DNA of 64,000 bases from Chryseobacterium sediminis (GTDB lineage: Bacteria > Bacteroidota > Bacteroidia > Flavobacteriales > Weeksellaceae), in NCBI RefSeq assembly GCF_008386505.1, contig NZ_VUNZ01000003.1:496001-560000 (forward strand), given 5' to 3'. This document shows positions 42,251-51,273 of this stretch, one piece after another (the stretch's first letter is position 1; each line of letters begins with the position of its first letter). The position numbers and the translations under genes were made by a program. The notes under the pieces are model-generated. The model did not search any database, had not been told where the DNA came from, and saw only the letters and a list, made by a program, of their open reading frames with translations.

Positions 42251-45126
42251 AGGAAAGGGGTATTTTTTATGGTTATTCTGACAATAGTTCCCTGTAAATC
42301 GGGGTTTATATTGTTTTTATCGGTGATTTCTGTAGAAATAGATGTTCCATATAGTTCATTGATGGCGGAAATTCTTCCGGCGGTAATTTTCAGTCCCATA
42401 GATTTATAATCATCCGGTCTGCTGTCAAATTCGCGGGCTTTTTCAAATCCTACGCCGTTGTCTTCCACAATACATATGATGGAGTCTTCACTACGGCTAC
42501 AGGATATCCTTAGAATTCCTCCTGTTTTCAGATACCTCAATCCATGACTGATAGAATTTTCAGTATAAGTCTGAAGAAGCATGGTCGGGATTTTTAATTG
42601 TTCCAATCCGAGCTCTACAAAAATTTCATAGCTGAAGTGATTTTTGAAACGCATCTGCTCCAGTTCAATATAAGTTTTCAGCATAGACATTTCTTTCTCA
42701 ATTGTATTCCAGTGTTCTTTGGAGTGGGTGAGGGTCTTTCGTATCAGGTCTGAAAAAGCGGCCATGTAATAATTGGCATTCAGTTCATCTTCTTTGCCAT
42801 AATAATTCTGGATGGCATTCAGAACATTAAAGATAAAATGAGGATTAATCTGAGCGCGGAGAGCCTGCATTTCCAGCTCTGCAATCATTTTTTTTCTTTC
42901 CGTTTTCTCCGCTTCTTTTTTACGGATAATATTGACACGATGCCTGTATATTAAGATTATAAAGACCAATAATAACAGTAATATACCTCCCATAAACCAA
43001 AGTTCTTCCCAAAATGGAGGTTTTACAACAATGGCCAGAACAGCCGGTGTTGTATTCCAGCTATTGTTTTTACCAGATGCCCAAATGTTGAGAAGATAAT
43101 TGCCTGGCTTTAAGGCTCCCAGAGTTAAGGTGCTTTCTTCTGTAATTACGGTGTCATTTTCAGCCCCAGACAGAAGATATTTATACTTGATATCTTTTTC
43201 GTCCAGATAAGAAATTGCCGTATAGATGATTTGAGCATTATTCTGATTATAATTCAGACTTATTTTCTGCGGATAATAAACCGTGCTGTCTTTAAGAGAA
43301 GCCTTTAGAAAATATACTTTGTAAGGTTGGCTTTTGCTGACCTGATCCTGGCTGATGACAATAATTCCTTTTGACGTAGCTAGAAAAGCTTTTCCTTCAC
43401 TGAATGTAACATTGTTGATCATATGACTCGGAACTCCATCAGCAGCGGAGAAATGATAAACAGAAAAGTGCATATCATCATCAAAGGTGATTCGGGATAA
43501 TCCTTTATCTGTATTTACCCATAGTCTTTCTTTCTCATCTACATAGGCCTTCTCACAAATATTACTGATTAAGCCATTGGTTTTATTCAGCTTAATGATT
43601 CTTTGTCCGTCACGAATAAAAATACCATCAGAGTGAGTACTAATGACAAGTCTTCCTTTCAGAAAATTGAGTGAGGTGATACGATTTTTTCCTAAAGACG
43701 GATCCTGAATGAATTTTTTTTTAGCCGGATTGTAGTAAAATAGTCCCTGTACTGTACCAAGCCAGTAGGTTCCCTTTGTATCAATTGCTGTTGCAGGAGC
43801 TGCAATAGAAGTAATCAATTCTGGGAGTTGACTGAAAGTTTCTTTCTTGAGATCATAGATAAGATGATTCCTCTTTTCCGTACTGGTTTGGCTTAACAGT
43901 ACAGTATTATTTTTGATTGATGCTGATTTTTGGGAGAATTCCAGAAGTTTTGTGTATCTATTTCCGGTCAGGCTGCATTTGAATAATCCTCTGTCAGTTC
44001 CTGCGAAGAAAGTATCATCATCAATAGGTAAAATATACTTTAGTCTGTTCCATTGTCCGTCTCCCAGTGTATATAAAGGTTTGAAACGATTCTTTTCTCC
44101 TATCATAATCGCACTGTTGCTGTATCCCGCCAGAAGCTTTCCTCCGGGCAAATATTTTACAACTAAAACATTATTATCTGTAAGACCGTCATCTGTAGTA
44201 TAGACCAGCGTTTTATTTGCGGGCTGCATGTATACCCCTTCATTGGTAGGATACCAGCTATTACCCTGTTTATCTATAAAACTGCTATAGCTTACAATGC
44301 CTTTCATTGCAATATAATGGGGCCTTTGGTCTGCAATCTCATTAGGGTCATATTCCAGAATTCCGCTTGTGGTACAACACCATATTTTATCATTTTTGCC
44401 TATCGTAAGATCAAGAATATTGCTGGGCATTTCAATTTTTTTAATCAGAGGCTTATCTTCTTTAAATATAATATCGTAGAGAATATTATAATACCTTACA
44501 TACAGATGTCCGTTCAGATAAAAACAGGCTCTTACAGCTTTTTCCTTAAATACATATGCTGTCTTTATTCCAGAATGCGTTTTTTTTATAATCTTTTTGG
44601 TGGAAACATAAAAGTCCTGACCCTGATCTTTGAAATGATAATTAGGAGATTGTGAGATGGTATCTTTGGGGTTGAAAATACTTTTTTTGCCTATGAGATA
44701 TTTTTTGTGCTGATCAGAATACAGATCCCATCTCGGGGTAATATCGTAAAACCCGATTCTTCTTTTCTCCATGAAGCGACAAAGATTGTCATTCTGTACA
44801 GAATATACTTTTCCGTTATAAATATAGGTAGGACTTCCATTATAAGTGCTTACCCATAAACGCTGCCAGGGATCTTCCCATGCCTGAAAGGTTTCATTAT
44901 CAGGAAGCCCGTGATTGCTGGTAATGGTCTCAAAATGATGCCCGTCAAACCTCGATATTCCCCAGCTGGTACAGAACCAGATAAACCCTTTACTGTCCTG
45001 ATACACTGAGTAAACCGTATTGCTGGGCAGTCCGTCACTAAGCGTATAATGTCGCAGCTGGGGTTTCTGGCCGTACATCAGCAGGCTTTGAAACAAAAAG
45101 AATAATATGAGGGAGTAATGATACAT
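42247..45126 (-). CDS. Propeller-type sensor histidine kinase
   Basis: From the ATG at 45126 (MYHYSLILFFLFQSLLMYGQ), which opens a signal peptide, the protein has 959 residues. A longer frame reaches 45207 without a signal-like start. The periplasmic part is about 700 residues of propeller repeats (GLPSNTVYSVYQDSKGFIWFCT, then GLPDNETF, GLTDNNVLVVKYL, GLISNICEKAYVDEKERLWVNT). A Y_Y_Y-type domain follows, then a membrane helix (WFMGGILLLLLVFIILIY) and a HisKA_3-like cytoplasmic kinase with LRAQINPHFIFNVLNAIQNYYG. Ligands of such propellers are often polysaccharide fragments; here the signal is unknown. Confidence 0.92.
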   Translation of the reverse strand: MYHYSLILFFLFQSLLMYGQKPQLRHYTLSDGLPSNTVYSVYQDSKGFIWFCTSWGISRFDGHHFETITSNHGLPDNETFQAWEDPWQRLWVSTYNGSPTYIYNGKVYSVQNDNLCRFMEKRRIGFYDITPRWDLYSDQHKKYLIGKKSIFNPKDTISQSPNYHFKDQGQDFYVSTKKIIKKTHSGIKTAYVFKEKAVRACFYLNGHLYVRYYNILYDIIFKEDKPLIKKIEMPSNILDLTIGKNDKIWCCTTSGILEYDPNEIADQRPHYIAMKGIVSYSSFIDKQGNSWYPTNEGVYMQPANKTLVYTTDDGLTDNNVLVVKYLPGGKLLAGYSNSAIMIGEKNRFKPLYTLGDGQWNRLKYILPIDDDTFFAGTDRGLFKCSLTGNRYTKLLEFSQKSASIKNNTVLLSQTSTEKRNHLIYDLKKETFSQLPELITSIAAPATAIDTKGTYWLGTVQGLFYYNPAKKKFIQDPSLGKNRITSLNFLKGRLVISTHSDGIFIRDGQRIIKLNKTNGLISNICEKAYVDEKERLWVNTDKGLSRITFDDDMHFSVYHFSAADGVPSHMINNVTFSEGKAFLATSKGIIVISQDQVSKSQPYKVYFLKASLKDSTVYYPQKISLNYNQNNAQIIYTAISYLDEKDIKYKYLLSGAENDTVITEESTLTLGALKPGNYLLNIWASGKNNSWNTTPAVLAIVVKPPFWEELWFMGGILLLLLVFIILIYRHRVNIIRKKEAEKTERKKMIAELEMQALRAQINPHFIFNVLNAIQNYYGKEDELNANYYMAAFSDLIRKTLTHSKEHWNTIEKEMSMLKTYIELEQMRFKNHFSYEIFVELGLEQLKIPTMLLQTYTENSISHGLRYLKTGGILRISCSRSEDSIICIVEDNGVGFEKAREFDSRPDDYKSMGLKITAGRISAINELYGTSISTEITDKNNINPDLQGTIVRITIKNTPFL

Positions 45127-45352
45127 AGTTTTCAGGCTAATATAGAAAATTCCCCAGAATGAGAAATGCTTCAAAAAGTTGTATTTCCAGCTTTTCTGCT
45201 CATTCAAAGTATCGAAATACTCATCTGGGTTTTTTTTCTGCTCACTTGCTCATTAGTCCTTTTTTTTTCCTTAAAAAAGAAACAACTTGTACCTGTTTAT
45301 CGGTAACGGCGTCCCGTGATAACAAAGAACGCCATCACAAAAATATTACCTT

Positions 45353-46225
45353 ATGAAAAAAACTCTAACAGAGATCTTTAGATCATCAGAATCATTTTTA
45401 AGCTTAGGGAAAACAGGAGCCCTTCTTATTGCTGTACTTTTTTCTGGCGAAACATTTAAGGCACAGAAGATAATAGATCCTTTTCCTTATACCTATGATA
45501 TTGTTGTAAAAAGACAAGATTCATTTTGGAAGGAAGTCTCTGGCCATGTACATTCTGATGCTTTGCTGGAAATGAAAATTGGGCCAAATGCGCTTCAGAA
45601 AAATTTTATTAAGGATGTTGAAATAGCGTCTCAAACTTATAGTTTTCCATTGGTTGCAACACTTCCAGGTGCTCCGCCAATTACACAGACTTTTAAAATT
45701 CATTTTCCTTCACCAGGGTTAACAAGCCTTTATTATCCCATTCCAACTGCAGTGGGAGGATCCACTACGATTATTCCCGGATGCTGGACACCTGAGATGG
45801 ATCGCGGGCTATACCATGACACGGGTACTACTACAAGTTATGGGTATGGGGTAACTCTTACCCGTACTGCTTCTGCAGAATATATTCTTCAGTGTACTCA
45901 ATTCAGTTGTTATATATGCCAGCCATGTCCACCTGTAATTCCAACTTTTAGTAAATCAAACTCAGCCCAACAGAACAAAACGAAACTCTATCCAAACCCA
46001 AGCAGTGGATTCTCAGAGCTTGAGTACACCGCTTCAGGAAAAGAGACCATTACTGTAATGGTTACAGATATTGCAGGCAAAACATTGTATGGATATAAGA
46101 CTGATATTGAAGCAGGGGTTAATAAACTGCCAATAGATCTCCAAAAAGGAGTATCAGGAACCTATTATGTGAATTGGCGTTCCAGTAACGGAAATGCAGG
46201 ATCATTACCAATCATAAAAAAATAA
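45353..46225 (+). CDS. T9SS-sorted secreted protein
   Basis: This 290-residue protein has a hydrophobic signal region starting after a long basic N-terminus (residues ~20-36: GKTGALLIAVLFSGETFKAQ). A middle domain of unknown type has six cysteines, four clustered in FSCYICQPCPP after LQCTQ. The C-terminal type IX sorting domain (residues ~210-290) has KLYPNPSSGFSELEYTASG, VMVTDIAGKTLYGYK and GTYYVNWRS. It should be secreted through T9SS and anchored to the surface. It is divergent from the propeller kinase and is a candidate target. Confidence 0.82.
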   Translation: MKKTLTEIFRSSESFLSLGKTGALLIAVLFSGETFKAQKIIDPFPYTYDIVVKRQDSFWKEVSGHVHSDALLEMKIGPNALQKNFIKDVEIASQTYSFPLVATLPGAPPITQTFKIHFPSPGLTSLYYPIPTAVGGSTTIIPGCWTPEMDRGLYHDTGTTTSYGYGVTLTRTASAEYILQCTQFSCYICQPCPPVIPTFSKSNSAQQNKTKLYPNPSSGFSELEYTASGKETITVMVTDIAGKTLYGYKTDIEAGVNKLPIDLQKGVSGTYYVNWRSSNGNAGSLPIIKK

Positions 46226-46253
46226 TTTTTGCGGGTAAAAACTAATATTGATG

Positions 46254-46284
46254 AAAAAAAGCGCACCTTGGTGCGCTTTTTATT
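46254..46284. terminator. Bidirectional terminator after the T9SS gene
   Basis: GCGCACC-TT-GGTGCGC is a GC-rich stem with AAAAAAA before it and TTTTT after it. It can end transcripts in both directions between convergent genes. Confidence 0.85.
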
Positions 46285-46310
46285 TTTGATATTTTAGATG
46301 GAAGCTGAGT

Positions 46311-47054
46311 TTATTTCAGAATTTCCTTTAGGAACATAAGGGTGTGATTCCATGCTCTTTTAGCCATAGTTTCATTATAATCCGGAGATTTCGGATCTGT
46401 AAAGGTGTGTTTTGAATGAGCGTAGGTGATGATCTGCCAGTCGGCATTTCCTTCATTCATTTCTTTGATGAGGTTATTGTAATCATCAGGAGTGACACTT
46501 TTATCATCTGCCGGATTTTCAACCAGAATTTTAGCACTTAATGTTTCATTTTTTCTGCTCTGATCTCTGGCCAGACTTCCGTGGATAGAAACCACTCCGG
46601 CAACAGGCAAATGACCTCTTGCAGATTCTAATGCTCCGGTACCTCCGAAACAATATCCAATTACAGCTGTTTTATCAGAAATTGCTCCGTTTTTCTTCAG
46701 CTGTTCCAACGCCAGTGAAATTCTTTTCTGGTATTCCTGATAATTCTGTTTGTAATATCCTGAACTTTTAGCAGCGGATTCATTGTCAGCAGGAATCTTT
46801 CCTTCACCATAAATATCAGCGATGAAGGCAATGTAACCCTGTTTTTCAAGCTCTAAAGCTGCTGTTTTAGCTTCTTCATCAATTCCTTTCCAGGCTGGCA
46901 GAATCAAAACTCCCGGAAGTTTTTTTCCTGCGTTGGAAGTGATAAGACCATTTAGTTTCTGTGAACCGTCCTGATAGGAAACAGGTTTAAGTTTCTGGCT
47001 GAAAAGGGTTCCTGAAGCCATAATCATTGTGGTTAATAAGATAGAACGTATCAT
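46311..47054 (-). CDS. Exported dienelactone hydrolase family protein
   Basis: From the ATG at 47054 (MIRSILLTTMIMASGTLFSQ), which opens a signal peptide, this has 247 residues; the longer upstream frame is not signal-like. The hydrolase shows PGVLILPAWKGIDEEAK, the cysteine nucleophile elbow VIGYCFGGTGALESARGHLP, KILVENPADDKSVTPDDYN for the acid, and ITYAHSKHTFTDPKSPDYN with histidine. Family members open lactones or cleave esters. The substrate is unknown. Export suggests a periplasmic role. Confidence 0.85.
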   Translation of the reverse strand: MIRSILLTTMIMASGTLFSQKLKPVSYQDGSQKLNGLITSNAGKKLPGVLILPAWKGIDEEAKTAALELEKQGYIAFIADIYGEGKIPADNESAAKSSGYYKQNYQEYQKRISLALEQLKKNGAISDKTAVIGYCFGGTGALESARGHLPVAGVVSIHGSLARDQSRKNETLSAKILVENPADDKSVTPDDYNNLIKEMNEGNADWQIITYAHSKHTFTDPKSPDYNETMAKRAWNHTLMFLKEILK

Positions 47055-47206
47055 AATTAATTGTTTGTGAATGAGTGGATGGTAAGATAGATTAAAAGTA
47101 AGAAAATATTTAAAAGAGTTCAGCGTCAGCTTCAAATTTCTTCAATTCCTTTATTAAATCAATATCTGAAAAAGGGATAGAGCAGTTTCTTAATCTCTGT
47201 CTTTCT

Positions 47207-47638
47207 TTACTCTGGCCTGTAAAACTGATACTGCCCGTTTTCATAATAAGCATTAATATGCTGAAGTCCATTGGTCAGAATGATTTCTCTGGCTCCGATA
47301 ATAGAATTGTACCTTGCTGTCTGTTCAAATGTTTTTTCCGTTAATTTGATCTGTGGAGCTTTGCATTCGATCAGAATTACAGGCTCTGTTTTCTCAGTAA
47401 CCAGAAGGTCAATACGTTTTGTTAGCCCATTCAGGACAATCTTTTTTTCAGTGATCAGGGCTGATGTAGAATAGGATTTTACAGTAAGGTAATAATGTAT
47501 CCAGTGCTGTCTTACCCATTCCTCAGGAGTGAGCAGAAGATAAGTTTTACGAACCAAATCATAAATAAAAAACTTATCTTTGTCTTTCTTGAATTTAAAA
47601 TCAAAAGTTTCCTGAAAATTCAGTTTTGGAAGTTCCAT
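47207..47638 (-). CDS. HsdR N-terminal domain-like protein
   Basis: From the ATG at 47638 (MELPKLNFQETFDFKF) this has 143 residues. It resembles the N-terminal nuclease domain of type I restriction subunit R: LLLTPEEWVRQHWIHYYL, TKRIDLLVTEKTEPVILIECKAPQIKL with the PD-(D/E)xK-like Asp...Glu-x-Lys motif, and FEQTARYNSII. No helicase, HsdM or HsdS follows, so this is a solo protein. The ATG is only 7 bp from the divergent holA start. Confidence 0.8.
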   Translation of the reverse strand: MELPKLNFQETFDFKFKKDKDKFFIYDLVRKTYLLLTPEEWVRQHWIHYYLTVKSYSTSALITEKKIVLNGLTKRIDLLVTEKTEPVILIECKAPQIKLTEKTFEQTARYNSIIGAREIILTNGLQHINAYYENGQYQFYRPE

Positions 47639-47645
47639 TAATAAG

Positions 47646-48683
47646 ATGAAAGAATTAGATTTAATCCTCAAAAATATTAAAAATAAAGAAGTTTTACCTA
47701 TTTATTTTTTCCACGGAGAAGAAGCTTACTTTATTGATGTCGCTGTAAAAGCCCTTGAAAATAACTTTTTGGAAGAAGATGAAAAAGCTTTCAACCAAAC
47801 AGTTACCTACGGAAAAGATACTTCTTATCAAGAAGTTCTTTCTTTGGCAAGGCAGTTTCCGATGATGGGAGACAAGCAGGTGATTATCGTGAAAGAAGCT
47901 CAGGATTTGCGATTTAATGAAGAGGAAAACAGAATTCTGGAATCTTATGTAGAAAACCCTGTTCCTTCTACAGTATTGGTTTTTGCTCACAAACACAAGA
48001 AGCTGGACAGCCGAAAAAAGGCCGCTAAAGCTTTAGATAAAGCCAAAGCTCTTTTTCTGAGTGAATCTGTAAAGGAAAGCAATCTTCCTAAATGGATTTC
48101 AGATGAATGTACGAAACTTAAAATCAATACAGCACCAAATATTTCCCATCTTCTGGCAGAATATCTTGGTAATGACCTGTCAAGAATTGTCAATGAACTC
48201 AACAAATTAAAGATCATTCTTAAAGAAGGAGAAATCCTTGACGGGACTATTGTTGAAAACCATATCGGAATCAGTAAAGAATATAACATTTTTGAACTTC
48301 AAAAAGCTTTGGGGACCAAAAATGCCAATACTGCTTTTAAAATTGCCCATTTTATGGGAAAGAATCCGAAAAACAATCCTTTTGTAATGATGCTGGCAAG
48401 CCTTTACAATTACTTTTCAAACGTTATTATCTATCAAACGATGGCTGGGCAGTCTCCACAGACCATTGCATCCCAGATGGGGGTAAATCCTTATTTTATA
48501 AAAGACTACGCAGAAAGTGCAAGACTTTATCCTTTGAAACATGCTACAAGAGTCATTTCTATTTTGCGGGAATTCGATATGAAAGGAAAAGGGCTGGGTG
48601 CTGTGAATATGGGAGAAGCGGAACTGATCAGAGAGCTGGTTTATAAAATTATCAATGTAGATAAGATCAAGATGAAAGTGTAG
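47646..48683 (+). CDS. holA: DNA polymerase III delta subunit
   Basis: The 345-residue clamp-loader subunit opens the sliding clamp. Features are LPIYFFHGEEAYFIDVAVKALE (nucleotide-binding-like N-terminus), GDKQVIIVKEAQDLRFNEEENRIL, the central VLVFAHKHKKLDSRKKAAKAL, and the C-terminal collar helices (GISKEYNIFELQKALGTKNANTAFKIA). It lacks true Walker motifs, as expected for delta. It is divergently paired with an HsdR-N-like gene. Confidence 0.92.
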   Translation: MKELDLILKNIKNKEVLPIYFFHGEEAYFIDVAVKALENNFLEEDEKAFNQTVTYGKDTSYQEVLSLARQFPMMGDKQVIIVKEAQDLRFNEEENRILESYVENPVPSTVLVFAHKHKKLDSRKKAAKALDKAKALFLSESVKESNLPKWISDECTKLKINTAPNISHLLAEYLGNDLSRIVNELNKLKIILKEGEILDGTIVENHIGISKEYNIFELQKALGTKNANTAFKIAHFMGKNPKNNPFVMMLASLYNYFSNVIIYQTMAGQSPQTIASQMGVNPYFIKDYAESARLYPLKHATRVISILREFDMKGKGLGAVNMGEAELIRELVYKIINVDKIKMKV

Positions 48684-48684
48684 A

Positions 48685-48851
48685 CGGGATGCGTGATGCG
48701 TGGTAATGAGTTTCGTGATTCGAGATAACGAGATGAGTTTGCGATACTTGATGTGGGAATGAAAATAAAATTTTTAATTTTCATATTAAACATCGACCCC
48801 TGTAACCCGAACCCCGAACCCCGCAACTCGAATCCCGAATCCAGAACCCAA
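48685..48851. repeat. Opposed heptad arrays after holA
   Basis: The left arm begins CGGGATG CGTGATG CGTGGTA and continues with CGTGATT CGAGATA and slipped units to about 48757. The right arm is seven units in strict register at 48803-48851: TAACCCG AACCCCG AACCCCG CAACTCG AATCCCG AATCCAG AACCCAA. The arms are G-rich and C-rich on the same strand, so they can pair. No gene lies in 48684-48979. Confidence 0.85.
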
Positions 48852-48979
48852 AAACAACTCCTATCGAAATTCAACATATCAGATATTGACAAGTATCATT
48901 AAAATAACTTTAAGGAGAAATTAAAAATTCCGAAATTAGCAGTCTTAATTCAAATTAAATCTTTTCGAACAAGTAAATT

Positions 48980-49921
48980 ATGGAGCAAAACATTTTAGAT
49001 TGTGTGATCGTTGGATCTGGGCCTTCTGGCTTCACCGCTGCTATCTATGCAGCAAGAGCAGACCTTAAACCTGAATTGTATACAGGTTTGGAGCCAGGCG
49101 GACAATTAACTACAACCACAGAAGTGGATAACTTTCCGGGGTATCCAGCTGGGATTACAGGTCCTGAAATGATGATGGATCTGCAAAAACAGGCAGAAAG
49201 ATTTGATACCAAAGTTCATTATGAAATGATCACTAAAGCTGAATTCTCTAAAGAAGTTGGCGGTGTTCACAAATTATATGCAGGAAACAAAGAGATTTTG
49301 GCAAAAACAGTAATTATCTCTACAGGAGCTACTGCAAAGTATTTAGGTCTTGATGATGAAAAAAAATATGCAGGAGGTGGTGTTTCAGCTTGTGCTACGT
49401 GTGACGGATTCTTCTACAGAGGAAAAGATGTTGTAGTAGTAGGAGCAGGAGATACAGCTGCCGAAGAAGCTACTTATCTTGCAAAATTATGTAAGAAAGT
49501 AACTTTATTGGTAAGAAAAGACGTTTTCAGAGCTTCAAAAGCAATGGTTCACAGAGTGGAAAGTACTCCAAATATTGAAGTGAAATTCCACCATGAATTA
49601 ATCGGGATTGAAGGTGAAAACAGCCTGGTAGAAAGAGCGGTAATCATCAACAACCAGACTCAGGAGAAATCTACAGTAGATGTTGAAGGAATCTTTATTG
49701 CAATTGGTCACAAACCGAATACTGATATCTTCGCAGGCCAGATAGATCTTGATGAAAACGGATATATCTTAACAGAAAAAGGTTCTTCAAGAACAAATCT
49801 TCCGGGAGTATTTGCTGCAGGAGACGTTCAGGATCATATCTACAGACAGGCTATTACAGCTGCAGGAAGCGGATGTATGTCTGCAATGGATGCTGAAAAA
49901 TATTTAGCTGAATTACACTAA
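48980..49921 (+). CDS. trxB: Thioredoxin-disulfide reductase
   Basis: This 313-residue flavoprotein transfers electrons from NADPH to thioredoxin. The FAD motif VGSGPSGFTAAIYAARA begins at residue 11. The redox pair is C138/C141 in SACATCDGFF, the NADPH motif VGAGDTAAEEATYLAKL follows, and the terminal GVFAAGDVQDHIYRQAITAAGSG binds FAD. The length is standard. It ends in a clear terminator. Confidence 0.95.
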   Translation: MEQNILDCVIVGSGPSGFTAAIYAARADLKPELYTGLEPGGQLTTTTEVDNFPGYPAGITGPEMMMDLQKQAERFDTKVHYEMITKAEFSKEVGGVHKLYAGNKEILAKTVIISTGATAKYLGLDDEKKYAGGGVSACATCDGFFYRGKDVVVVGAGDTAAEEATYLAKLCKKVTLLVRKDVFRASKAMVHRVESTPNIEVKFHHELIGIEGENSLVERAVIINNQTQEKSTVDVEGIFIAIGHKPNTDIFAGQIDLDENGYILTEKGSSRTNLPGVFAAGDVQDHIYRQAITAAGSGCMSAMDAEKYLAELH

Positions 49922-49943
49922 TCGTATTCAGTTTATACAATAC

Positions 49944-49971
49944 AAAGCGTGCCTTATGGGTGCGCTTTTTT
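49944..49971 (+). terminator. Terminator after trxB
   Basis: AAAGCGTGCC (49944-49953) pairs with GGTGCGCTTT (49959-49968) with two G-U pairs, then further T residues. Confidence 0.85.
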
Positions 49972-49996
49972 GTTCTTATATACCTATTGTTGGGTA

Positions 49997-50180
49997 ATCA
50001 CAAAGATGCAAAGATTTTTCTACTTTATGTATGATTTTAAGTCGCAAGAATATTTCGGCTTCACTCAATATGAGATTTTCAGCAAAAAATATACGTTATC
50101 AATTTTATCGGAGATAAAATCTTTGTGTCTTATAACAGACTTTTTTAATATTACTTGCGCTTTTGTGTTTTCCAACAAAA
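49997..50180. repeat. ATTTTATC/CGCAAAG repeat family, copy 3
   Basis: AATTTTATCGGAGATAAAATCTTTG at 50101-50125 repeats 18999-19023 exactly. Flanks include CACAAAGATGCAAAG (about 49999) and TTGCGCTTTTGTGTTTTCC (about 50155), the opposed arms seen at other copies. It fills the middle of the 390-bp gap 49922-50311. Confidence 0.7.
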
Positions 50181-50311
50181 ATATTTCTTCATATCAAATA
50201 TCCAATGAGAAATTTATGAAATATCTGATAAAAACATTAATATATTTGTGAACAAGCAAAATGATTCCGTTTTGCATTCCATTTATATAAACTAAAAAAA
50301 ACGAATAAAAA

Positions 50312-50689
50312 ATGAAAAGAGTAACCGCTATTGGAGGCATCTTCTTTAAGTGTAAAGACCCTGAACAAGTAAACGAATGGTACAAAACCCACCTCGGATT
50401 ACCCACCAGTCCATACGGCGCTAAATTCGACTGGAAAGACGAAGAATCTGATAAAAAAGGATATACACTGTGGAGTCCTTTCAAAGAATCTACTCAGTAC
50501 TTTGAGCCTTCATCAAAAGAATTTATGATCAACTACCATGTGGAGAATATTGAAGCATTGGTAGAAGAACTGAAAAAAGAAGGTGTAACTGTTCTGGATG
50601 AGGTTGCTACATATGAATATGGAAAGTTTGTACATATTCTTGATCCGGAAGGAAACAAAATAGAATTGTTTGAACCTGTTGGAGAGTAA
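50312..50689 (+). CDS. VOC-superfamily (glyoxalase-like) protein
   Basis: This 125-residue protein has one vicinal-oxygen-chelate fold made of two beta-alpha-beta-beta-beta modules: VTAIGGIFFKCKDPEQVNEWYKTHLGL and FMINYHVENIEALVEELKKEGV, ending in the typical ILDPEGNKIELFEPV. Possible metal ligands are H53-region residues and the terminal E in IELFE. The family includes glyoxalases and antibiotic-binding proteins. The substrate is not predictable. Confidence 0.85.
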   Translation: MKRVTAIGGIFFKCKDPEQVNEWYKTHLGLPTSPYGAKFDWKDEESDKKGYTLWSPFKESTQYFEPSSKEFMINYHVENIEALVEELKKEGVTVLDEVATYEYGKFVHILDPEGNKIELFEPVGE

Positions 50690-50740
50690 AAGGTGAAGCA
50701 AGCGGAACAAACTAAAACATGGAATCTAAAGTATTTTAAC

Positions 50741-50768
50741 GAAGCCGAGATTCCTGTGGAATGACAAA
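50741..50768. repeat. Half copy of the GTCATTCTGA family
   Basis: GAAGCCGAGATTCCTGTGGAATGACAAAC resembles the right half of the element at 21986-22062. The left half is missing. Confidence 0.45.
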
Positions 50769-50790
50769 CATTACAACTGAAGACATACAC

Positions 50791-50846
50791 ATTCCACTCC
50801 CTCGGAGGGGTGGCGAAAATTCAGAGAATTTTTGACGGGGTGGTTT
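50791..50846. repeat. CCACTCCCTCGGAGGGGTGG palindromic element
   Basis: CCACTCCCTCGGAGGGGTGG is followed by AAAATTC-AGA-GAATTTTTGA and then CGGGGTGG. It consists of a GC hairpin, an AT hairpin and a repeated GGGGTGG. It sits in the 263-bp non-coding space between the VOC gene and the small hypothetical gene, next to another repeat at 50871. Confidence 0.65.
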
Positions 50847-50870
50847 TCCCTGCGCTCAAGTCTTTCCACA

Positions 50871-50930
50871 TTGTCATTCTGACGAAGGAAGAATCTCAAA
50901 CTTGAAGATTCTCTTTCGCCAGAATGACAG
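50871..50930. repeat. Dispersed palindromic repeat, GTCATTCTGA family, copy 3
   Basis: TTGTCATTCTGACGAAGGAAGAATCTC and GAAGATTCTCTTTCGCCAGAATGACAG are opposed arms of about 25 bp around AAACTT. This is the most compact copy in the window and probably the closest to the family consensus. Confidence 0.8.
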
Positions 50931-50952
50931 TTTTACAATACTTTTGTAATTC

Positions 50953-51165
50953 CTAATCCAAAATGTAGATTTTCTTTTCTTTAAGATTGAATCCCAGTTT
51001 TTTACCCAGCCAATTGATGCTTGTCTTACCTTCATAAATAAGACCTTCCACAAAAGAGACTTTAGGTTTTTCAATGGTAGAAAAAGGGGTAGAGATAGAG
51101 CCAATATCGCCTTTATAAAACTTGGTTGTCAGATCTGGATTGAATTCGCTTTTCTTTTCCATCAC
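50953..51165 (-). CDS. Small hypothetical protein
   Basis: A 70-codon frame starts MMEKKSEFNPDLTTKFYKG and ends KEKKIYILD. The composition is protein-like and charged, with no motif. The ATG at 51162 may be preferred over 51165. It is not supported by any neighbour. It may be real or a fragment, since the space on its left is filled with repeats. Confidence 0.45.
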   Translation of the reverse strand: MMEKKSEFNPDLTTKFYKGDIGSISTPFSTIEKPKVSFVEGLIYEGKTSINWLGKKLGFNLKEKKIYILD

Positions 51166-51273
51166 TGCAGGTTTTCCTTTTTGATATCCTCGCTAAGTAC
51201 AGATCGTTCATGAGAATAAATATCTTCATACTTAAAGTAAAATTCCTACATTTAGCAACTAATCAAAAAGAAT

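Noticed and set aside
47207-47638. Type I restriction system
   Set aside because: Only an HsdR N-terminal-like domain is present; no helicase part, methylase or specificity gene is nearby.
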